A stretch of 56,081 bases of DNA, taken from assembly GCA_902826245.1 (NCBI GenBank), contig CADEEA010000014.1:2573-58653 (forward strand), read 5' to 3'. Below the pieces are notes generated by a model. That model had not been told where the DNA came from, did no database searches, and was given only the letters and a program-made list of their open reading frames with translations. This DNA comes from an uncultured Alphaproteobacteria bacterium (lineage in GTDB: Bacteria; Pseudomonadota; Alphaproteobacteria; Caulobacterales; Aquidulcibacteraceae). Of this stretch, positions 49,660 through 56,081 are shown in pieces. The first letter of the stretch is position 1. Every line of letters begins with the position of its first letter. Both the position numbers and the translations under genes were made by a program.

Positions 49660-49770
49660 GCGCTAATTTCGCTTTTTCCGGCGCATGTGGCGCGAAACGA
49701 GCGTTACAGGCAGCCAGTTCGGCGCTGAAGGCTTGGTATGGCGGGCGGCCGGGGCCATATTAGCCTTGCC

Positions 49771-49908
49771 ATGATTTACTGGTTCCTCGGCGCCGTCGCG
49801 ATCATCGTGATGCTGACATTGCTCGGCGCGCTAATGGTGCGCCGCAACCCCGACACCGCTTGGGAGGTCCATGAAGACCGCCCCATCGGCCCCGGCACCG
49901 ACCTCTAG
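49771..49908 (+). CDS. 45-aa single-helix membrane protein
   Basis: A short gene: one transmembrane helix (about residues 3-23) followed by a basic-to-acidic tail (RRNPDTAWEVHEDRPIGPGTDL). The helix pattern, the RR stop-transfer residues and the ordinary GC-rich codon use suggest a real small protein. There is no strong ribosome-binding site. Function unknown. Confidence 0.5.
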   Translation: MIYWFLGAVAIIVMLTLLGALMVRRNPDTAWEVHEDRPIGPGTDL

Positions 49909-50001
49909 CGTACGGCATGTCCGCTTTCGCTTGCGTCTCGCGAGCGTCTGCGCCTTAGTTCTGGCTGAGCGCGCCAAAGAGCGCGCGCCGGAGGAGACCG
50001 C

Positions 50002-50478
50002 TTGCACATTCGCCGCGCCGGGCAACGCGACGCTGAAGCGATCGCCAGATTGGCCGCCGCCGCTGCCGCGGAGGAGGGCGCACTGGCCGGGCTCGATGCT
50101 GACCGCATCCGCGCGCACGGGTTCGGGTCCAGCGCTCTGTTCGAGGCTTGGGTGGCGCAAGCCAAACTCAATAGCCCGCTGCTCGGCCACGCCATCATCA
50201 CCAAAAGCTACGATATCCGCCGCGCCTGCGCGACTTTGGTGCTTTGCGAGCTTTATGTAGCGCCCGAACACCGCCGCGGCGGGCTAGCGCGCAAGCTCAT
50301 GTCCGCCGTCGCCCAACGTGCGCGGGATTTGAGCGCGCGCGAACTTGCCATCACCACCGGCGTCAAGAACGAGGTCGCGCAGCGCTTCTTTTCTGCCATC
50401 GGCGCCAAGCCACAGAGCGCTGCTGTTTTCATCATGTCAGCCGACGGGATCGAATGGCTGGCCGCAGAAGGATTGTAG
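50002..50478 (+). CDS. GNAT family N-acetyltransferase
   Basis: A 158-aa GNAT protein. The acetyl-CoA-binding motif A is LYVAPEHRRGGLARKLM, in the R/Q-x-x-G-x-G/A pattern, preceded by the beta-strand LVLCE. The start is TTG at 50002, with GGAGGAG 5 bp upstream. The acetyl acceptor is unknown. It lies 9 bp before the M2 peptidase gene. Confidence 0.88.
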   Translation: MHIRRAGQRDAEAIARLAAAAAAEEGALAGLDADRIRAHGFGSSALFEAWVAQAKLNSPLLGHAIITKSYDIRRACATLVLCELYVAPEHRRGGLARKLMSAVAQRARDLSARELAITTGVKNEVAQRFFSAIGAKPQSAAVFIMSADGIEWLAAEGL

Positions 50479-50487
50479 GGGGAAATC

Positions 50488-52332
50488 ATGCTCGCCAAAC
50501 CATTACTCAAGACTGCGCTGTGCTGGATCGCCATAGCCGCCCTCGCGGCTGCGTGCGCCACAGGACAGAGTGCGCCTTCCGCGCCCGCGAGCGCTGCGGC
50601 GCAAGCGCCGACGGCCGCGCAAGCGCAGGCTTATGTAGAGGCCGCCGAACGCGAACTCGCCGGTTTGGCGGACAACGAAAATCACACCGCCTGGGTGTAC
50701 GAGACCTACATCAATCACGACACTGAGTGGCTCCTGCAGCGTGTGGCTGCTGCAGGTACGGAAGCGCGTGTTCGGCTGGCTGGCGGCGCCGCGCAATTTC
50801 AAGCGTTGGAGCTGCCGGCCGAGTTGCGCCGCAAGATCGATCTTCTCCGTTTGTCGTTGACGTTACCCGCGCCGGCGCGACCCGGCGCCGCCGATGAATT
50901 GGCCCAAATCACCACCAAACTCTCGTCGATCTATTCCACCGGCCGGATCGACTATCAGGGCAGTCAGGTATCGCTTGATGATTTGGAGACGTTGATGGGA
51001 ACCGTGCGGGACCCAGCCCGGCTCGAAGAGATGTGGACCGAGTGGCACGCAACCGCCGCGCCTATGGCGGGCGATTATGCGCACATGGTTGAGATCGCCA
51101 ATGAGGGCGCACAAGGGCTCGGTTTCCCCAATGTCGGCGATTATTGGCTCTCCAATTACGACATGCCGGCCGACCAGATGGAGCATGAGGTCGAGCGGCT
51201 CTGGGGCCAGATGCAGCCCTTTTATGAGCAATTGCACTGCTTCGTGCGCGCGCGTCTGAGCGCCCGTTACGGAGAGGCTGTGCAGTCGCTCGATCAGCCG
51301 ATCCGCGCCGATCTCCTCGGCAATATGTGGGCGCAGGAATGGGGCAACATAGCCGACATCGTCGCCCCGCCGACCCGCCAAACCGTAGACGTCACCAGAT
51401 TGCTGCAGCGCCAGCGCTACGATGCGCGGCGCATGGTGGAGACCGGCGAGCGCTTCTACACCTCGCTTGGCCTGGCCGAATTGCCTGACACGTTTTGGGA
51501 GCGCAGCCAGCTCACGCGGCCGCGCGATCGCGACGTGGTCTGCCACGCCTCCGCCTGGGATCTCGATTCACGCGACGATGTGCGGATCAAGATGTGCATC
51601 CAGATCGACGCTGACAATTTCCAGACTGTCCACCACGAACTCGGGCACAATTATTATCAGCGCGCCTATCAGCGGCAGCCGTTCCTGTTCCAGAACGGCG
51701 CGCACGACGGTTTTCATGAGGCCATCGGCGATTTTATCGCTTTAAACGCGACGCCTGAGTATCTGGTGCGCATTGGCCTGTTGCGGCAGAATCAGGTTCC
51801 GGGCCCCGCCGCGGACAACGCGCTCTTGTTACGCCAGGCGCTCGACAAGATCGCCTTCCTGCCGTTCGCCATTACGGTGGACCAATGGCGCTGGCGCGTG
51901 TTCCGCGGCCAGATTACGCCCGCGAACTACAATTCCGCCTGGTGGGAATTGCGCACGCGCTATCAGGGCATCCGCCCGCCCAATACGCGCCCCGCCGATG
52001 CGTTCGATCCCGGCGCTAAATATCACATCGCCAACAACGTTCCGTACCTGCGCTATTTCCTTGCCCGCGTGCTGCAATTCCAATTCTACGAAGCCGCCTG
52101 CCGGCAAGCAGGCTGGGAGGGCCCGCTGCACCGCTGCACCGTGTACGGCAACGCGGAAGTCGGCGCACGCTTCAACGCGATGATGGAAATGGGCGCCTCG
52201 CGTCCATGGCCCGACGCGCTGGAAGCGTTCACGGGCACGCGACAAATGGATGGCGGCGCCATGGTGCGCTACTTCACGCCGCTGATGACATGGCTGCAGG
52301 AGCAGAACAGGGGACGGACCTGCGGGTGGTGA
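50488..52332 (+). CDS. M2 family dipeptidyl carboxypeptidase (ACE-like), lipoprotein
   Basis: A 614-aa bacterial angiotensin-converting-enzyme-like zinc peptidase. The zinc site HHELGHNYYQ (HExxH, about 381-386) and downstream HEAIGD (third ligand) are clear; other family blocks are VYETYINHDTEWL, ADLLGNMWAQEWG and the C-terminal LRYFLARVLQFQFYEA. A lipobox (LAAAC) after the signal indicates anchoring in the envelope. It likely removes dipeptides from peptide C termini. Confidence 0.95.
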   Translation: MLAKPLLKTALCWIAIAALAAACATGQSAPSAPASAAAQAPTAAQAQAYVEAAERELAGLADNENHTAWVYETYINHDTEWLLQRVAAAGTEARVRLAGGAAQFQALELPAELRRKIDLLRLSLTLPAPARPGAADELAQITTKLSSIYSTGRIDYQGSQVSLDDLETLMGTVRDPARLEEMWTEWHATAAPMAGDYAHMVEIANEGAQGLGFPNVGDYWLSNYDMPADQMEHEVERLWGQMQPFYEQLHCFVRARLSARYGEAVQSLDQPIRADLLGNMWAQEWGNIADIVAPPTRQTVDVTRLLQRQRYDARRMVETGERFYTSLGLAELPDTFWERSQLTRPRDRDVVCHASAWDLDSRDDVRIKMCIQIDADNFQTVHHELGHNYYQRAYQRQPFLFQNGAHDGFHEAIGDFIALNATPEYLVRIGLLRQNQVPGPAADNALLLRQALDKIAFLPFAITVDQWRWRVFRGQITPANYNSAWWELRTRYQGIRPPNTRPADAFDPGAKYHIANNVPYLRYFLARVLQFQFYEAACRQAGWEGPLHRCTVYGNAEVGARFNAMMEMGASRPWPDALEAFTGTRQMDGGAMVRYFTPLMTWLQEQNRGRTCGW

Positions 52333-52456
52333 GGGGCCCATAGGCCGGGTCGGGGCATTGTGACGGAATCGTCAATGCAAACCGCACGCCTTTAGCTTTT
52401 TGTTGCCGCTGGTGCTACGGCAGGCTTATCAGGTAAGGACCAGTGGAGGCGCACGC

Positions 52457-55400
52457 ATGCCAGCTTATGCATTTTCAGGCGGCAACGGCATCGGCGGCTT
52501 TGACATGTCCCAGTGGGGCGCCGGCGACATCATCGGGATTGTGTCCAGCGTATTTTCGTCATCCCGTTCCGCTACGCAGGTAACCTACGACGCCGGCAAT
52601 GGCGAAATTCTGGTCATCACCGGAAGCTTCACTGGCTTCGACGCCAACGGCGACCCGACCGGGGGAACGGTCACCGGCTTCCAATACACCACGTCGCGTT
52701 TCCAATTCACTGCCGGCGGGCCGATGACTATTTCCGGATCGGGGCTTTCCGTTTCAGTGCCGACTTTGATCGGCTGGATCGCCACCAACAACGCAGCGGC
52801 GCTGCAATCGGCGCTGTTCGGCGCCGGCGACACGTTCACCGGCTCCACTGGCGGCGATGCAATTTTCGGCCAAGGCGGCGCCGACACCCTCAATGGCGGC
52901 TTGGGCAACGACGTGCTCGACGGCAATGTCGGCGCCGACACGCTGAACGGCGGCGGTGGCGACGATCAGATATTCAGCTCCGATGCGGACACGATCGATG
53001 GCGGCGCCGACAGCGATCGACTTACGCTCAACCGCGCGAGCTCCGCCCTTTCCTATTCCATCAACACCGCCAATATCGCCTCCGCCGTGGGCGCGACGCT
53101 CGCCGATGGCACGACAGTCAAGAATATTGAAAGCTTCGCCATCAGCACTGGATCGGGCGCGGATGTGCTCAATGTCGTCGGCGCGCCGCCGACGGGGCCG
53201 CTGGGCGAACTCAACAGCTTCGACGGCGGCGCGGGCACCGATCGCCTGGTCGGCGATTTCTCCGCAACGTCCGTGGCGATCGGCACGTTCCTGAGTTGGA
53301 GCAATGTCGAAGAGCTGCAGATCCAGGCGGGGACGGGCAACGACGTGATCGATGGCGGAACGGGGAGCGACAATCTCTCCGGCGGCGGCGGCGACGATAC
53401 GCTGCGCGGAAACGCGGGCAGCGACACGCTGAACGGGGGCTTGGGCGATGACGTGATCGCTGCGAGCGCCGACGACGCCCTTATCGACGGTGGGACAGGG
53501 ACCGACCTGCTGCAGCTCGACGCCTCCGCCTCTGCGGTAAATCTAGCGGCGACATATTCGGCGGCGGGCATCGGCGTGTCAGGTTTGGCGGTGAGTTTCC
53601 TTGGTATGGAGCAACTCGAACTCACCAGCGGCTCGGGTAATGACACTTTCACGGTCACCGGGCCCGTCACCGGGCATTTCGCGTTCTTCGCCGGCGCGGG
53701 AACAGATCGCTTGGTCGCGGATCTCACAGTTTTCACAGCGCAAGTCACTCTTAACGGGGGTACACAGACTCTGAGCGGAGGCGGCCTCACCTCCAGTTTG
53801 TCGGCCATCGAGGAGTTCCATGTTTCAAGCGGCTCGGGCAACGATGTATTGACCGGCGGCAACGGCGCTGACGTGCTGGACGGCTGGGACGGCAACGACC
53901 TCATTGATGGCGGCGACGGGTCCGACATCCTCGATGGCGGCGCCGGCGACGATGTACTGGACGGCAAAGCGGGAAGTAACACGCTGCTTGGAGGCGCTGG
54001 CGCCGACACCCTGAACTCTGTGAGTGTCGATGTGATCGATGGCGGCGCGGATATCGACATGGTGAAGCTGAACCGCACGGGCGTGCTAACGGGCCTGACT
54101 TATTCATCCTTAGGGTTTCAAAGCGCTGGCGGCTCGGCCATGGCGGACGGCACTGTCATACGCAATGTCGAGCGGTTCGACATCGCCGGCGGCGCCGGGG
54201 CGGACACCTTCAATGTGACGGGCGTCTCCGGGCAGAATTTCATCCACGGCAATGGCGGTGACGACCTGCTTGTCGCGGATATGTCGGCGAGCAGCGAAAA
54301 TCTCACGCTGCCGGACTCGCTATTTTTTGGCTTTGCCACCTTTTCTGCCCCCTCATTCACTCTGACATTTGACGGGATCGATCGCTTCAGTGTCGCTACC
54401 GGCACCGGCAATGACACTCTGTTCGGCGGACTAGCCAACGACAGCCTCTCCGGCGGCGGCGGCCAAGACACGCTCCGCGGCCAGGCTGGGCAAGATGTGC
54501 TGGATGGCGGCGACGGCAATGATGCGCTCGATGGAGGCCAGGGAAACGACATCGTAACCGGAGGCGCCGGCAACGACACCATCACCATTGACGCAGACGG
54601 CGGGATCGATAACGCCAGCGGCGGCGCAGGAAACGACACGATCGTGCTGTTCAGGTACAATTCCAGCGTTGGGCAAACATATTCCGCCGCCGCCCTGACT
54701 TCTGCTTTGGGTACAACACTCGCCGATGGCACTGTTCTGAGTGGGTTCGAGAATTTCATTATCCTGGCGAGCAGTGGAGCGGATGTGCTTCAGGTTAGCG
54801 GCGGGATCGTCGGATTAAACCGGTTCGACGGTTATAACGGCACTGACCGCATCGTTGCGGACTTTTCCTCTGTGACCACGACGATCAATATTTCTTCGCC
54901 ATCGAGCGGCGACGGTACCATTCAGATTGCACCGGGAGCGTCAATAACGTTTACCAACACAGAGGAATTTGACATCACCGGGGGGAGTGTGACGGATTTC
55001 TTGAGCGGCGGCTTGGGCAACGATGTCCTGAACGGCGGCTTGGGAGATGACTTTATCGCCGCCGGGTACGGGGCCGACATCATTGACGGAGGCGCCGGCG
55101 ACGATTTTCTCTCCACCAGCCTGCTCGCCTTTGGCAGCACTGACATACATGTTGTCGATGGCGGCACCGGCGTCGACGCTGTCAGCGTCGGTCGCTACCA
55201 GTCGACGTTTTCCTACTCGATCAGCACCGCCGCCTTGGCGTCGGCCGCTGGCGTCACGCTCCCGGATGGCTCAATCATCCGCAATGTTGAGCGTTTCTTC
55301 ATTCAACTTGGCTCGGGAGCGCTCGGGGGCGGAAACGACGTCCTCACGGTGGACGCCCCTCTGATTGGCGAAAATAGTGTCAACGCCGGCAACGGCTTCG

Positions 55401-56081
55401 ATCGCATCGTTGCTGATTTCTCCGCGCTCAGCACCTCCATTTTTCGCACATTCAATGGCATCGGCAGCGCAACATTCTCGCTGGCAATCTTGGAAGTAGA
55501 AGAGCTTGTGTTGACCGGAGGGAGCGGCAACGACACGCTGGCAGGCGGCGACGGCGCGGACGTCCTTTCAGGCGGCGGCGGCGACGATTACATCGTGGCA
55601 AGCGCCGGCGGTGACGTACTCTCGGGAGGTGTCGGAATCGACACGCTAGACTACTCGCAGGGCGGCGGCGCGGTCACGATCAATCTGCTTTTGGGAACCG
55701 GCTCGGGCGGGAATGCTGCGGGAGATACCCTCTCGGGATTCGAAACAATAATCGGCACGGTTGGCGCCGACACCCTGATAGGCAGTAACGGGAATGACAC
55801 ACTCAACGGGATCACAGGTATTGACACGATGTCCGGTGGCCTCGGCGACGATATCTATTTCGTATTTGAGGTCGGGGACGTCGTCACTGAGTTGTTCGAT
55901 CAAGGAACAGACACAGTTCGAACGCACGCGTCCATTGCACTAGCGGCAAACGTGGAAGTCCTCGAACTGCAAGGTTCGGGAATTCCAGGGCAAGATCAAG
56001 CGATCAACGGCACAGGCAATGCTCTGGCCAACGTCATCACCGGCAATGGCGCGGCGAATGTGCTGGTCGGGCTAGGCGGCG
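52457..56081 (+). CDS. Large RTX-type calcium-binding protein, cut by the window end
   Basis: At least 1208 residues, still open at the edge. After about 130 residues (which lack an N-terminal signal peptide) it consists of several blocks of GGxGxDxLx nonapeptides (for example GGLGNDVLDG, GGGGDDTLRG, GGDGNDALDG), each followed by an 80-130 residue beta-type unit that recurs with variations (SYSI.TA.IASA.G.TLADGT...IE.F.IS.GSGADVL). Such proteins are usually exported by type I secretion and fold on binding Ca2+. The last part (VFEVGDVVTELFDQGTDTVRT) is the common C-terminal RTX unit. No transporter genes are in the window. Confidence 0.9.
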   Translation, partial: MPAYAFSGGNGIGGFDMSQWGAGDIIGIVSSVFSSSRSATQVTYDAGNGEILVITGSFTGFDANGDPTGGTVTGFQYTTSRFQFTAGGPMTISGSGLSVSVPTLIGWIATNNAAALQSALFGAGDTFTGSTGGDAIFGQGGADTLNGGLGNDVLDGNVGADTLNGGGGDDQIFSSDADTIDGGADSDRLTLNRASSALSYSINTANIASAVGATLADGTTVKNIESFAISTGSGADVLNVVGAPPTGPLGELNSFDGGAGTDRLVGDFSATSVAIGTFLSWSNVEELQIQAGTGNDVIDGGTGSDNLSGGGGDDTLRGNAGSDTLNGGLGDDVIAASADDALIDGGTGTDLLQLDASASAVNLAATYSAAGIGVSGLAVSFLGMEQLELTSGSGNDTFTVTGPVTGHFAFFAGAGTDRLVADLTVFTAQVTLNGGTQTLSGGGLTSSLSAIEEFHVSSGSGNDVLTGGNGADVLDGWDGNDLIDGGDGSDILDGGAGDDVLDGKAGSNTLLGGAGADTLNSVSVDVIDGGADIDMVKLNRTGVLTGLTYSSLGFQSAGGSAMADGTVIRNVERFDIAGGAGADTFNVTGVSGQNFIHGNGGDDLLVADMSASSENLTLPDSLFFGFATFSAPSFTLTFDGIDRFSVATGTGNDTLFGGLANDSLSGGGGQDTLRGQAGQDVLDGGDGNDALDGGQGNDIVTGGAGNDTITIDADGGIDNASGGAGNDTIVLFRYNSSVGQTYSAAALTSALGTTLADGTVLSGFENFIILASSGADVLQVSGGIVGLNRFDGYNGTDRIVADFSSVTTTINISSPSSGDGTIQIAPGASITFTNTEEFDITGGSVTDFLSGGLGNDVLNGGLGDDFIAAGYGADIIDGGAGDDFLSTSLLAFGSTDIHVVDGGTGVDAVSVGRYQSTFSYSISTAALASAAGVTLPDGSIIRNVERFFIQLGSGALGGGNDVLTVDAPLIGENSVNAGNGFDRIVADFSALSTSIFRTFNGIGSATFSLAILEVEELVLTGGSGNDTLAGGDGADVLSGGGGDDYIVASAGGDVLSGGVGIDTLDYSQGGGAVTINLLLGTGSGGNAAGDTLSGFETIIGTVGADTLIGSNGNDTLNGITGIDTMSGGLGDDIYFVFEVGDVVTELFDQGTDTVRTHASIALAANVEVLELQGSGIPGQDQAINGTGNALANVITGNGAANVLVGLGG

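Overview
The window is GC-rich bacterial chromosome whose proteins look alphaproteobacterial. A PodJ-like polar coiled-coil protein, a CysNC fusion, the prkA-yeaH-spoVR block, an NrtR-type NAD regulator and TTG/GTG start codons suggest the Caulobacterales/Hyphomonadaceae neighbourhood. The lineage is inferred from gene content only; no rRNA or tRNA gene is present.

Layout. (1) 1-4800 is a metal or metalloid response block with two MerR-family regulators. The first faces a minus-strand chain of four genes (CzcN/ICMT-like protein, SAM methyltransferase, short CDF transporter, His/Cys-rich secreted protein) in which every junction is a 4-bp ATGA overlap. The second diverges from a Cys-rich membrane protein. 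Both target promoters have a palindrome inside a 19-bp -35/-10 spacer. A tRNA-Ser 3'-end-like sequence at about 4551 may be an old integration scar. (2) 4804-8760 is a LuxR-type regulator divergent from cysD-cysNC, with two related palindromes between them. (3) 8761-17728 is an RHS/YD-repeat region: a minus-strand protein joining two YD motifs to a poly-Pro linker and a Gly-rich domain, a divergent 2144-aa RHS protein with a variable C-terminal tip, a HEAT-like putative immunity gene, and an orphan RHS core fragment. (4) 17729-25000 is housekeeping: clpB, a DUF72/HAD/enoyl-CoA hydratase operon, a lone receiver protein and the coiled-coil protein. (5) 25273-30205 is prkA-yeaH-spoVR, with a palindromic repeat before spoVR. 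(6) 30414-39121 is a DUF885 metallopeptidase, a leucine-dehydrogenase-like enzyme, branched-chain 2-oxoacid dehydrogenase E1alpha, E1beta and E2, fmt, a lipoprotein and truA. (7) 39232-49203 is dapE, de novo NAD synthesis (nadC, nadB, nadA), mltA, an M23 peptidase, and an HD hydrolase / dual-specificity phosphatase / NrtR operon. (8) 49285-56081 is small conserved proteins, a GNAT acetyltransferase, an ACE-like M2 peptidase, and a large RTX calcium-binding protein cut by the window end.

Functional links. The nadABC genes and an NrtR-type repressor are in the same window, and two copies of one inverted-repeat motif lie between nadA and mltA. Leucine dehydrogenase plus the BCKDH E1/E2 genes form a complete front end for branched-chain amino-acid catabolism, but no E3 gene is present. 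The most unusual material is the RHS region and the two-regulator metal block.
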